Shown: one piece after another, positions 46,819 through 55,925 of the stretch
Position numbering within the stretch: position 1 is the stretch's first letter
Layout: each line of letters starts with the position of its first letter
Source of the DNA: Planctomycetota bacterium
Lineage (GTDB): Bacteria; Planctomycetota; Phycisphaerae; UBA1845; UTPLA1
Assembly (NCBI GenBank): GCA_003576905.1
Contig: QEVG01000003.1
Location: 115,357-179,356 of the forward strand
Reading direction: 5' to 3'
DNA: 64,000 nucleotides
Translations under genes and position numbers: made by a program
The notes under the pieces: generated by a model
The model's database searches: none
The model's input: only the letters and a program-made list of their open reading frames with translations
Told to the model about the DNA's origin: nothing

Positions 46819-49464
46819 ATGAAGACCCTTCCACCACCGCCCGCTGTCCCGATTCGACTCGGCGGCATTGCGCTCGTGGCTCTGGCAGCCCTCGCCTTTG
46901 GCTGGCCCACGCTCGACGGGGACTTCCTCAGCGGCGACGATCGGCGATTCATCATCGAGCATTACCTCGTCAATCACCCCTCGCCGGAGAACGCCGCGCG
47001 CCTGTTTGCCATCCTTCACGACGACCTCTACCAGCCCCTTCCCATGCTCTCGTTCCAGATGGACTATGCCCGGTCGGTGCCAACGCCCGACAGCCGCTAC
47101 CCCGTCAGCGCAAGGGCATTTCACGAGACCAATCTCGCCCTCCACGTCATGTGCAGTGTCCTCGCGGCACTGGTGGCGACGCGCCTGGCCGGCTGCCGTC
47201 GAATCGGAGTCATTACCGGGCTGATGTTCGGTTGCCACCCCTTCGCTCTCGAACCAGTCGCATGGATCAGCGGCCGGATGGTGCTTCTCGCGACGCTCTT
47301 TTCGCTGACGACGATGCTGGCCTGTTTCGCGCTCCGGTCAAGCCGGCCGCAGACTGAACCTGCACCGACCGGCGTGGCACAGCAGGGGGATCCGTCCGAC
47401 CCCCTCGCCCCCCGTCTCACCGTGTCGCCGGTTCGACTCACCTTCGCCGAGGGAGCGGCGTACGTATCGTGGACTCTGGCGCTCCTGTCGAAAGTCCTCC
47501 CCACCGTGCCCCTCGCCCCGCTCTTTGCCGATTGGCAGCTTCAAAAGCGCGTGGCCTCCCCGGCGCGCCGCCTCTATGCAATCCTCATCGTTCTCTCCAT
47601 CGCCGCGACCGGCATGGTCTATGCCGCGACACAGCGTGCCGGCTTTGTCGAGGGTGTTGACATTGAGCGAACCACCCCACTTCCGCTGCATGTCCTGCTC
47701 GCGCTCGGCTACTACCTGCGGAACTACGTGCTTCCCGGTTCCCTCGCGGCCTGGTCGCCGCCACCCGAACAGGTCGCAATCGGTTCTCCCGCCGCGCTTG
47801 TCGCGTTTGGTGAGGCGGCGGTCTTCATTGCCCTTCTCGCGCTGACGCGGCGAAGGAACCCGAGCGCATTTCTGGGCCTGGTCCTTTTCGCGATTCTCCT
47901 TGCCCCTTTCCTGCTGGCCGGCGCGGGAAGGCGGTTCCTCGCCGCTGATCGGTACATGTATCTTCCGATTCTCGGCCTGCATCTCAGTGTGGCCGCAATG
48001 GCAATCGCGCTTCTCGATCGACTCGCGACGCGGCTTCCCCAGCCCCACGCCCGGGTTGCCGTCGGAGTTCCCGTCCTGCTGGTTCTCGCGGCATGGCTGA
48101 CCGCCGCCTGGCGTCTCGCGCCATCGTGGCGCGACACGATTCGCCGTGATCTGCGCGTCGCGCAGGTTTACCCCGACAGCCCACTGGCCCATGCCGAACT
48201 CGCCAAGGCATTCAACTTCATGGAAGACCCGGAAGAATCCATCCGCGTCGTCGAAGCGGCGCGGAAGCGGTGGCCTCATAACCCGCGGCTCGCCGCCGCC
48301 ATCGGTGAGTCCTATCGCATGCTGGAGGACTGGCCGCGCGCCAAGGACGAGCTTCAGTTCGCCGCCAGCCGAATGCCCCGCCACCTGATCACGCATTACC
48401 GCCTCGGGCAGGTCTACGAAAAGCTCGACCAGCACGATCGCGCCCGCGTCGAGTTCGAGCATGTCCTGACCGTCGCCCCGTCGTATCTGCCGGCGCGAAT
48501 GGCCCTGGCGCGAAGCTACCAGGCCACCGGCAACATCGACAAGGCGGCTGAGCATTACGAGATCGCCCTCGGAATCAACCCGCGAAGCCGGAATGCAAGA
48601 TTCAGCCTCGCCGAAATCCGCATCAGGCAATTCGATTGGCCGGCCGCCGAGCATCTCCTGCGCGAGCTGCTCCGCACGGAGCCCGACGACGGCCCCGCGC
48701 GGCTCAATCTCGCTGTCGCACTGGCGAACCAGAATCGCGGCGACGAGGCGCTGGCAATCTATGACGCGCTCGCCGCGCAGCAGCCCGAAAACTCCATCGT
48801 CCGCGTCAATCGTGCCTCCATTCTGGCATCACGAGGCGATGCGGCCGCCGCCGAGCGGGACTACCGGGCGGTGCTTGCGAACGACCCCGGCCACGCCGAC
48901 GCAGCCATCGGCCTGCATATCGTCCTTCTTGAGCAGAGACGCTACGCCGAATTGCCGGGTATATGGGAAGCGTATCGCGCGGCGGCGCCCGACGATCAGC
49001 GGACGATCGGCTGGCAGGCGTGGGCCGACGCGCTGAGCAACCAGCTGAACACCTCTGATGATGGTACGCGCTGGCTGCATCTCCACGACCCTTTCTTGGG
49101 GTGGGCCATGGCGTGGGACGCGATCAAGTCGGGCGACACGCTTACCGTTCGAAAGCGACTCGGCCCGCCGGAAGTGCCCGATCCTGTCACGCCGGAAAAG
49201 CGACAGGAAATGCGGGCCATCCTCTCGGCACTGGACAGTCTTCCAGAGGCTGCCAAGGAATCGCCGATCGGCGTCTATGCCCTGGCCCGCGCGGCCCTGC
49301 ACGGCGGAGATGTCCCGCTTGCGCGAAGCGCCGCAGAGAGGGTCGTCGCCCTGAGCGACGACGACGTCCACCGAGACGGCGCGCGCCTGATTCTGGAGGC
49401 GATCAATTCGGTTCGCCCCGGGGGCTCGCCGGCTTCGCAATCAGCGCCGCGTTTACAAGATTGA
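46819..49464 (+). CDS. TMTC-like membrane glycosyltransferase with TPR repeats
   Basis: An 881-residue protein. Residues 1-440 hold about ten membrane helices in the style of GT-C glycosyltransferases; an acidic SGDDRR motif sits in the first extracytoplasmic loop, where GT-C enzymes keep their catalytic Asp, and SKVLPTVPLAPLFADW and ADRYMYLPILG match the TMTC family of membrane TPR O-mannosyltransferases. Residues 445-880 form about ten TPR-type helical repeats (such as YPDSPLAHAELAKAF and HLITHYRLGQVYEKL). It probably transfers a lipid-linked sugar to proteins or polymers outside the membrane. The donor is unknown. Its end overlaps the convergent NPCBM gene by 62 bp. Confidence 0.85.
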   Translation: MKTLPPPPAVPIRLGGIALVALAALAFGWPTLDGDFLSGDDRRFIIEHYLVNHPSPENAARLFAILHDDLYQPLPMLSFQMDYARSVPTPDSRYPVSARAFHETNLALHVMCSVLAALVATRLAGCRRIGVITGLMFGCHPFALEPVAWISGRMVLLATLFSLTTMLACFALRSSRPQTEPAPTGVAQQGDPSDPLAPRLTVSPVRLTFAEGAAYVSWTLALLSKVLPTVPLAPLFADWQLQKRVASPARRLYAILIVLSIAATGMVYAATQRAGFVEGVDIERTTPLPLHVLLALGYYLRNYVLPGSLAAWSPPPEQVAIGSPAALVAFGEAAVFIALLALTRRRNPSAFLGLVLFAILLAPFLLAGAGRRFLAADRYMYLPILGLHLSVAAMAIALLDRLATRLPQPHARVAVGVPVLLVLAAWLTAAWRLAPSWRDTIRRDLRVAQVYPDSPLAHAELAKAFNFMEDPEESIRVVEAARKRWPHNPRLAAAIGESYRMLEDWPRAKDELQFAASRMPRHLITHYRLGQVYEKLDQHDRARVEFEHVLTVAPSYLPARMALARSYQATGNIDKAAEHYEIALGINPRSRNARFSLAEIRIRQFDWPAAEHLLRELLRTEPDDGPARLNLAVALANQNRGDEALAIYDALAAQQPENSIVRVNRASILASRGDAAAAERDYRAVLANDPGHADAAIGLHIVLLEQRRYAELPGIWEAYRAAAPDDQRTIGWQAWADALSNQLNTSDDGTRWLHLHDPFLGWAMAWDAIKSGDTLTVRKRLGPPEVPDPVTPEKRQEMRAILSALDSLPEAAKESPIGVYALARAALHGGDVPLARSAAERVVALSDDDVHRDGARLILEAINSVRPGGSPASQSAPRLQD

Positions 49465-50608
49465 CCCTATCCTGCGTGTCGCCGCCCGCCCCGAAGCCGA
49501 CTTCGATTACGAGCTCCTTCGCACCGGTCACGGAGACATCGACTTCGACCGGCGCCGCGGCGTGCCTGATATGCTCCCAGCCCGCTGCGGCGCGTCCGTC
49601 CACGAAAACGCGCACGTCCGCATCGGCAAGCGGACCCGCGGAATCATCGATCCCGACCAATCCTCGAAACCGTTCGTATTGGCCATCCAGCTTCCATGCG
49701 ATGCGGCAGGCCGAATGAAGCCCGATCCCCCGATCGTAGGCCCGCCCGCCCAGCCCCAATGGCCCGCCGGTGACGCACCGATCCATCCGGTATGGCCATC
49801 GCATGTCCATGTACGGTATCAACTCGTACTTCGCGGGCGCCAGCGCGCTGAGCCACGACCGCCGGCCCCCGAGCACCTCGATACACCGCACGCGCTCGAT
49901 CGGCACGGACAAGCCCTTTCCATCGACGGTTCGCGCCTCGGCATCGTCGAATACAATCCGACTCTCCTTGACGCGAAATTCCCTCATGGCGAACACCGCC
50001 CCATCCACAAGTCGAACCAACGCCCGGAGCCCCCCGGCCGACTTCGCCCCTGTCGCCGCCAGGGATACTCTCTGCACGCTGTCCCATGACACGTCGCGGT
50101 CATTGTCACCATCAAACACGGAGATGGACTGGCGCGAAAACTGCGAAACCGCGCCCCGAAGGACATCGCCTCCCACAAGTCCGACTACATCCTCGTCCGA
50201 GTCCGCCGCTTCGATCAACGAGGTGTCGCCACGCCGCCGAATTTCGGCGATTACGCCGATGGGAATCGTCAATTCGCCCAGTCCGAAACTCCGGATTTCC
50301 AGCGACTTGACGCCTCCCCCGGTAACCTCGCACGCAAGCACGCCCCCGCCACGTGTGCGCACCTCCCATGTGCCCTGCGACGTCGTCTCCGCGGCGGACG
50401 CGCCAAGTTCGATCGTGTCCACGTCTGACCAATTCATAGGGCCCGGCCGCCCGCCCTCCGGAACAGGCCCCTGCCCTGGAAACGAAAGTCCGTCAAGCGA
50501 CATGCGCTGCCGCGCGCCGTCCACCGACACCAGCGTCCACGGCTCCCCTCCCCAGGCCGCCGCGACCGACACCCCCCCCAGGAGAATCCAGGCACCGCAC
50601 TTGCTCAT
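49403..50608 (-). CDS. Exported protein with C-terminal NPCBM-type carbohydrate-binding domain
   Basis: A 401-residue exported protein. A signal peptide (ILLGGVSVAAAWG) is followed by beta-rich domains of unknown fold, then an NPCBM-like module in about the last 130 residues: YDRGIGLHSACRIAWKL, then FRGLVGIDDSAGP and VRVFVDGR, the standard pattern of that module. It would bind polysaccharide or glycans outside the cell. No catalytic domain is evident. ATG 50608 is preferred; in-frame codons upstream lie inside the preceding gene. It is the last gene of the eight-gene operon, 8 bp after the toroid gene. Confidence 0.82.
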   Translation of the reverse strand: MSKCGAWILLGGVSVAAAWGGEPWTLVSVDGARQRMSLDGLSFPGQGPVPEGGRPGPMNWSDVDTIELGASAAETTSQGTWEVRTRGGGVLACEVTGGGVKSLEIRSFGLGELTIPIGVIAEIRRRGDTSLIEAADSDEDVVGLVGGDVLRGAVSQFSRQSISVFDGDNDRDVSWDSVQRVSLAATGAKSAGGLRALVRLVDGAVFAMREFRVKESRIVFDDAEARTVDGKGLSVPIERVRCIEVLGGRRSWLSALAPAKYELIPYMDMRWPYRMDRCVTGGPLGLGGRAYDRGIGLHSACRIAWKLDGQYERFRGLVGIDDSAGPLADADVRVFVDGRAAAGWEHIRHAAAPVEVDVSVTGAKELVIEVGFGAGGDTQDRVNLVNAALIAKPASPRGEPN

Positions 50609-50616
50609 GATGACAC

Positions 50617-51753
50617 TCACTTCTGAAAAATCGGCAGCGTCTGCTTGGGAATCTGGAGGATGATCAGTGCCATCGCGGTGCCGTACTCGCTGCCCGCCTG
50701 GCCGTGCCAGTATCCCTCGGCCGTCTGCTTGCTGATGAGTTCCTCCCGTACCGCCGGCCACCACTTTCGCCAGTGATCGCCGCCTGCCATGTACATCGCC
50801 TGCGCCGCGTAATAGTGCCCGTAAAAGTAGTGCGTCTGTTCCTGCGTCCGACCGGGCATGAACTTCATCAGGTATGCCAGCCCGCGCTTGATCGATTCGT
50901 CTTCGTGGATGCCCGAGTAATACAGCGCTGCGACGCCCGCCGCCGACCGTGCAAACATCGATCCCGCTGAATCAAGCATGTAACGAAATCCACCATCCGG
51001 GTTCTGGCTGTCATGCACATACCTGATCGCCCGGTCGATGGTGCTCTTTGGCACGTCGATGCCGGCGTTGCGCGCCGAGCGAAGCGCCATCACCTGGCAG
51101 ATCGTCACGGACAGGTCCGCATCCGCCCGAACCGGGTGGTATCTCCAGCCGCCCTGATCGTTCTGTGTGCGGACGATCAGCGCCACCGCCTTCTCCAGCT
51201 TCTCGCGAAGATCGGGCCGAGGCGACATGCCGTACATCTCGCCGAGAAACAGCGTCGCGAATCCGTGCCCGTACATGGGCCCATAGGAGGTCTCCGCCGC
51301 GACCAGCCCCGACTGCTCCGACGCCGAGTTGAGGATGAAATCAAGTCCCTTCTCCACGTTCTTCGCGTACCGCCCCCGGCCCGGCACGCTCCCCTCCCCC
51401 ACAAACGCCAGGCATGCCAGCGCCGTAATCCCCACGTGGCGACCGTACTGGGACTGGCTGCCGAAGGAGCCGTCCTTCTCCTGCTGCCGCGCCAGCCACG
51501 CCAGTCCGCGATCCATGCATGACTGGAGTTGCGGCGTCGGCTCGTTCAGCGAGGCCAGCTCCGCCGCCGACTGTTCAGATGCGCCGCGCGCCGAGGCCGG
51601 AGTATCCTGGGCGCGTGCGGTCCACATTTGACCCCACAGCACGCAACCGAGACTAAGGCAAAGTCGCAGCGCGTCGCCCCGGCCCCTGCACAGGGCATCG
51701 CGTCGCCGCGCGCATTTTTCTTCCGCCGACAATCGAGGTGCTTGTTGGTACAT
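50617..51753 (-). CDS. Exported alpha/alpha-toroid (prenyltransferase/squalene cyclase-like) repeat protein
   Basis: A 378-residue protein with a basic N-terminus, hydrophobic stretch (LCLSLGCVLWGQMWTARA) and then repeats of the terpenoid cyclase/prenyltransferase alpha-alpha toroid, with QxDGGF/QxxGGW-type turns such as DGSFGSQSQYGRH, QNDQGGWRYHP and QNPDGGFRY. The DxDD catalytic acid of squalene cyclases is not seen, so it is probably a binding or structural toroid. Such proteins are abundant in planctomycetes and often sit in VWA/MoxR operons. ATG 51753 directly adjoins the stop of the preceding gene (51754). Confidence 0.85.
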   Translation of the reverse strand: MYQQAPRLSAEEKCARRRDALCRGRGDALRLCLSLGCVLWGQMWTARAQDTPASARGASEQSAAELASLNEPTPQLQSCMDRGLAWLARQQEKDGSFGSQSQYGRHVGITALACLAFVGEGSVPGRGRYAKNVEKGLDFILNSASEQSGLVAAETSYGPMYGHGFATLFLGEMYGMSPRPDLREKLEKAVALIVRTQNDQGGWRYHPVRADADLSVTICQVMALRSARNAGIDVPKSTIDRAIRYVHDSQNPDGGFRYMLDSAGSMFARSAAGVAALYYSGIHEDESIKRGLAYLMKFMPGRTQEQTHYFYGHYYAAQAMYMAGGDHWRKWWPAVREELISKQTAEGYWHGQAGSEYGTAMALIILQIPKQTLPIFQK

Positions 51754-52419
51754 CTAATCCCGCCGATCCGCCTCGTCCGCCCGCCGCCGCGCTTCTTCCG
51801 CAAGATGACGGTAGTATGCCACAATCTGTTCCCGGTACTTGGAGACATACTCTTCGTCAAAGCCCTGGGCTATCTCATCCCGATCTCGCTGCGGCAGAAA
51901 GCCCCAGCCGCGCGACAGTTCCGCCTTGTCGGACCGCCGCGCCTTGCCCTTGCCTGCCTCTCCGCCCGCCGGTGCCTGTCCGGACTCCTGTCCGGTCGAA
52001 GCATTTGGCGCCGCCGTCGAGGCACCCTGCTGAGGCACGGACTGTCGGCGCCCCGGTTTCGACTCCCTTTTTCTCCTGAAATTCGAGCCCCCACGCGTCC
52101 CAACCTGCGCTTTCCTGGCCTCTTCAATGAGTTTGTCGATTCCCGCGAGGACATCGGCCTGGGCCTTCTGCGTGCGTTCGCCGCAGTCCTCCTCGGTCTT
52201 CAGTAAGCGCGATGCTCGCTCCATGCGAGCGATCGTCTCCTCGGCCGCATCCAACGTGCTCGATTCCCCGTCGAGCAGTCGCTTCACGAGTTCCGGATCG
52301 ACCGCGCCTGCCGGCTGCGAAGCGGGCGGCGGGCCAAGGGACCCGCTGGCCGAGGCCGGGGACTGGGGATCGGAAAGGATCGTCGCAGTCACGACCAGCA
52401 GCATGAGGTTTAGGTTCAC
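51754..52419 (-). CDS. Small exported protein of the MoxR/VWA operon
   Basis: A 221-residue protein with a signal-like N-terminus (LNLMLLVVTATILS), a Pro/Ala-rich stretch, a helical acidic part (DAAEETIARMERASRLL and CGERTQKAQADVLAGIDKL), a basic low-complexity middle (GSNFRRKRESKPGRR) and a helical end (YREQIVAYYRHLAEEARRRADE). Function unknown; the shape suits an adaptor to the long coiled-coil protein. It starts at GTG 52419 overlapping the previous stop (GTGA) and ends right against the next start. Confidence 0.7.
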   Translation of the reverse strand: MNLNLMLLVVTATILSDPQSPASASGSLGPPPASQPAGAVDPELVKRLLDGESSTLDAAEETIARMERASRLLKTEEDCGERTQKAQADVLAGIDKLIEEARKAQVGTRGGSNFRRKRESKPGRRQSVPQQGASTAAPNASTGQESGQAPAGGEAGKGKARRSDKAELSRGWGFLPQRDRDEIAQGFDEEYVSKYREQIVAYYRHLAEEARRRADEADRRD

Positions 52420-55400
52420 TGTCGATCCTCCCGCGCCTGCTCCAGCATCCGGCCCGCCAGTTCGCGAATCTTGTCCTGCTGATCCGCAAGCCGTCGGACG
52501 TGTCGGCGCTGCTCCTCCGTCCGCGCGGCCGACTCAACGAGACGCTCGCCGAGCGATCTCGTCTGAACGGCGACATCCGTCTGGAGCGATTTCAGAACCT
52601 TAAGCTCCGCCAAGGCCGGGACCGGCTTTCGCGCCGTCGGCTGTCCCGCCCCCCCGCTGCCGCCCCCGCCCTGATCCTGCACAAAACGAGGATCCTTCCT
52701 GTCGCGCTGCTCCTTCGCCGAGTCGATCAGGCGATTCAGATCGCGGACAATACGGTCCTGGTCCGCCAGCGCGCCGTCGGCGTCCAGGCTCGTCAACTTC
52801 GCGGCCGCCGCGTTCATCAACTCCGCCACCCCTTCCAGAAGGTACGAGTACACGACGCTTTCGGCGGCCTGCTCCCGAACGGCCGTCAGCGGCGGGACGA
52901 GTTCCCGCTGATGACGGGCAGCTCGCGCGAGCCTCAGAGCATCCGCGCGGCCGAACTCACCCTGTTCGTCGCGCCGGGCCCGGATGTCCGCAGTCTCGGC
53001 CCGAAGGGCCTTCTGGCGCACGACCAGTTCGTTTAGTGCCTCAACGATGGCATCCAGCGACCGCTCGCCTCGTTCGCGGTCGACCTGCTCCTCCATGTCC
53101 TCCACGCGTACGAGCGCTTCCTGAAGTTCCTCCAGCGCGCTTTTCTGCGATTCTTCCGCCTCCGCGCCCTCCGCTCGAGACAGGAGATCCGCCGCGCCGC
53201 CCATGTGGCCGACCGCCGCGTCCATCGCCTCCCGCGCCGCACTGCCGTCGTCGGTTTCCGGCTTGATCAGCTTTGCCGTCTGCCGGGCGGTCGACCGAAG
53301 CCCGTCCTGCCGGTCGGCCTGCTCGGCCAGTTCGGCCTCCACGGCGGAATCATCCGCCTCGCGGCTTCTTCGGTTCCTCTCGATGAGCGCTGCTTGCGTC
53401 TCAATCAGCCTGCGGAGCCGCGCCGATAGCTCCCTGAGCTCGCGCGAGAGTTCCTCAAGTTGCCGCTCCGGCCGGTCGTCCAGTGCCGCAAGAATGGCTC
53501 TCATCGCGGCGGCGGCCTCGCGCTGAGCGCTGGACGCCGCCGAAAGCCGATTTGTCTGGATGGCTCCCGCGGCCTGGTCCATGCGCTCGAGAACGCCCTG
53601 CTGACGCCCGACGCTTGCTGCGTCGCGCAGTGACGCCGCCGCGGCGAGGTCCGTTTCGGCGCGTTGGCGGGCCCACGTCTGCATGGATGTCAGGAGCTGG
53701 TCGGTCTCGCCGCGGAGCTGACCCTGGGCCACCCCGCTGCGAAGCAAATCCTGTTGCAGCACCGCTTCAAGCTGATCGAGCGATCGTTCGCCCGACCGGC
53801 GCGTCAGTTGCGACACTTCGCGTTCCAGTCCCTCCTGCCGGTCGAGGGCATCGCGCAGGCGGCGAACCATGTCTTCGTATTCATCCCACTGCTCCATTTC
53901 CCGGAGCATCTCGTCGAGTGCCATAGCAACGTCGCCCTGGGCGTTCGCCGAAGCCAGAAGTGCCTCGTGCTGGCCTTCCGCGTCCGCCGCGCCCGCCGCC
54001 CGGCTCAATTGTTCCGAGGCCTGCCCGAGCAGCGTGACCGCCTGCCGGCCGAGGCGATGGGAGAGCGCGTCGGCCTTTTGAGCGGTCACGGTGTCCCCGG
54101 CGCCGTTGCGTGCCGCGTATTTCGAAAGTTCCGACAGCAACCGAGCGCCGGCGCCCGCACCCTCGCGGAGGCGCGCCACCTCGCCCGCAAGTTGCCGCGC
54201 CTCCGCGGACTGCGCCTCGGTCAGCGGGATCCGGGCCGTTGGTCCGGCATCCAGCACGGTCGTCTTCTGCCGCGCCTGTCGCACGGACCCGACGAGCCGC
54301 CGCAACTGATCCCGCGCCAGAAGAAGTTCCATTCGCAGGCGTTCGGCCAGCCGTGCCTCCGAGATGATCTGAATACGGCCGACCGCGCTTCGCACCGGAT
54401 CGCGCGGCGTGCCGTGCCTTACCAGCTCATCGCGGACCTCGACGAAGTACTCGACGGCCTCGCCCGGTGCGAGCTTCAGCGAGGCCAGATTCCATACGAA
54501 GGCGCTTTCGACGTTGCGCGCCGCGCCGGCCCCAACTCCCGCCTCGGCCAGTAGGTCCGCCACGACGTCGTGTGCGGCGCCCGCCTTGCCTCCAAGCAGC
54601 TGAAGACCCGCGATGCCCGCGTCGTCCCGCGCGGAAACGCGCAGATCGATGACGGCGCTGGCCGTCGCCTCGATCACGGAGGCGGGAGCGCCGATGGTGA
54701 CAGTCGGTGGTTCATCCGGCTTTACGATGAGTCGATACGCCGAACCGCCGCGCGACTCCAGTCCGAACCCGTCGACAATGCGAACCCGCAACGTGCCCGA
54801 CTTCTCGGCGGCGAATTCAGCAAACAGCCAATCGCCGCCGCTCCCTCGCATCGCGACGGCCCGTTCGTCATCGAAGACGACCTCCGCCCGGGAAAGCCCC
54901 TCGCCGCTGATATGCTTGCTCGGCCGCGCCTCGAGGCGGATCTCGGCGCCTTCCATCACCTCGGCCTCGTGATCCTCGAGCGATTCCTCGACCGGATCCC
55001 TTTGCGTCACGTACGACGGCGGCCGCACGAACATCCGCGCGCGGACCACCTCGGGGCGCCTGGCAACGCGCAGAAGGAACGGCGCGCCGGAGGTGTCGTC
55101 GTCCCCGGCCCGAAACGAGTAGCGCACCGGCCGGCGGATGTTCTCAAGTGTCATACGATAGACGCCATCCGTGTCGCGGCGCATGAGGCTCGTCTCGGTC
55201 CGACCCTCGCTGCTCTCCCAGGTCAGGAAGCACCGAAGCGTCGGTGTATCGCCCTTGAGCAGCCGCATCTCGGCGGTAAAGGTCTCGCCGAATGCCACGA
55301 CCGCGTCGCCCGTAAGCGGCTCGATCTGGCGCGCCCTCGGCCATTGTGCTGGCGACAAGGGCGTCACCAGGCGTTCGATTCCCGTGGAGACGGCCCACGG

Positions 55401-55925
55401 AAGAAACCATCCCACGGCAAGCGCGCACAGGCAGAGCCCAAGCGCCCCGGCCGCCGCCGACGCCGCGCGACGCAGATTCACCAGGCGCGCTGCCGAGACC
55501 GCCGGGGCGACGCCGGCCGTATCATTCAGCACGCGATCCCACAGCGTTCGCGATCCGTCGCCCCCTTCTCGCACGTAATCGAGCGCGCCGGCCAACAGAT
55601 CGCGCGTCTCCGCCGGAAGTCCGTCGAGCGCCAACGCGAGCTGCCCGAGCGGAATCGGCGCAGCCAGCGGGCGAATGACGTGGCGATACATCCACACGCC
55701 GGTCCCGCTGCTCGCGATCATCAGAAAGACCACGCGGACAAACCAGGGAAACCGCACCAGCCAGTCCGCCGCCGCGACGACCGCCGCTCCCGCGATGAGC
55801 ACGACGATGAGCTTCGCCAGCGCCTCAACCGCAAGTGCAAGACGCACCCGTGTCCGTACACGCCGCAGCGCCCGCAGCACCTGCTCCAGGGAGGCATCGG
55901 TCCCGGTCTGCCGTGCCGGCCTCAT
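52416..55925 (-). CDS. Very long membrane-anchored coiled-coil protein (DUF4175-like)
   Basis: A 1169-residue protein. Residues 20-200 contain three membrane segments (LIVVLIAGAAVVAAADWLV; VVFLMIASSGTGVWMY; about 160-190 a third), a beta-rich, Ig-like part follows to about 540, and the remaining 600 residues are helical coiled coil with heptads rich in Arg, Glu, Gln and Ala. The architecture resembles the DUF4175/TIGR02302 family. Coiled coil on the far side of the membrane would make it a rigid scaffold or spacer in the cell envelope. ATG 55925 overlaps the upstream stop (ATGA). No enzymatic motif is seen. Confidence 0.8.
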   Translation of the reverse strand: MRPARQTGTDASLEQVLRALRRVRTRVRLALAVEALAKLIVVLIAGAAVVAAADWLVRFPWFVRVVFLMIASSGTGVWMYRHVIRPLAAPIPLGQLALALDGLPAETRDLLAGALDYVREGGDGSRTLWDRVLNDTAGVAPAVSAARLVNLRRAASAAAGALGLCLCALAVGWFLPWAVSTGIERLVTPLSPAQWPRARQIEPLTGDAVVAFGETFTAEMRLLKGDTPTLRCFLTWESSEGRTETSLMRRDTDGVYRMTLENIRRPVRYSFRAGDDDTSGAPFLLRVARRPEVVRARMFVRPPSYVTQRDPVEESLEDHEAEVMEGAEIRLEARPSKHISGEGLSRAEVVFDDERAVAMRGSGGDWLFAEFAAEKSGTLRVRIVDGFGLESRGGSAYRLIVKPDEPPTVTIGAPASVIEATASAVIDLRVSARDDAGIAGLQLLGGKAGAAHDVVADLLAEAGVGAGAARNVESAFVWNLASLKLAPGEAVEYFVEVRDELVRHGTPRDPVRSAVGRIQIISEARLAERLRMELLLARDQLRRLVGSVRQARQKTTVLDAGPTARIPLTEAQSAEARQLAGEVARLREGAGAGARLLSELSKYAARNGAGDTVTAQKADALSHRLGRQAVTLLGQASEQLSRAAGAADAEGQHEALLASANAQGDVAMALDEMLREMEQWDEYEDMVRRLRDALDRQEGLEREVSQLTRRSGERSLDQLEAVLQQDLLRSGVAQGQLRGETDQLLTSMQTWARQRAETDLAAAASLRDAASVGRQQGVLERMDQAAGAIQTNRLSAASSAQREAAAAMRAILAALDDRPERQLEELSRELRELSARLRRLIETQAALIERNRRSREADDSAVEAELAEQADRQDGLRSTARQTAKLIKPETDDGSAAREAMDAAVGHMGGAADLLSRAEGAEAEESQKSALEELQEALVRVEDMEEQVDRERGERSLDAIVEALNELVVRQKALRAETADIRARRDEQGEFGRADALRLARAARHQRELVPPLTAVREQAAESVVYSYLLEGVAELMNAAAAKLTSLDADGALADQDRIVRDLNRLIDSAKEQRDRKDPRFVQDQGGGGSGGAGQPTARKPVPALAELKVLKSLQTDVAVQTRSLGERLVESAARTEEQRRHVRRLADQQDKIRELAGRMLEQAREDRQ

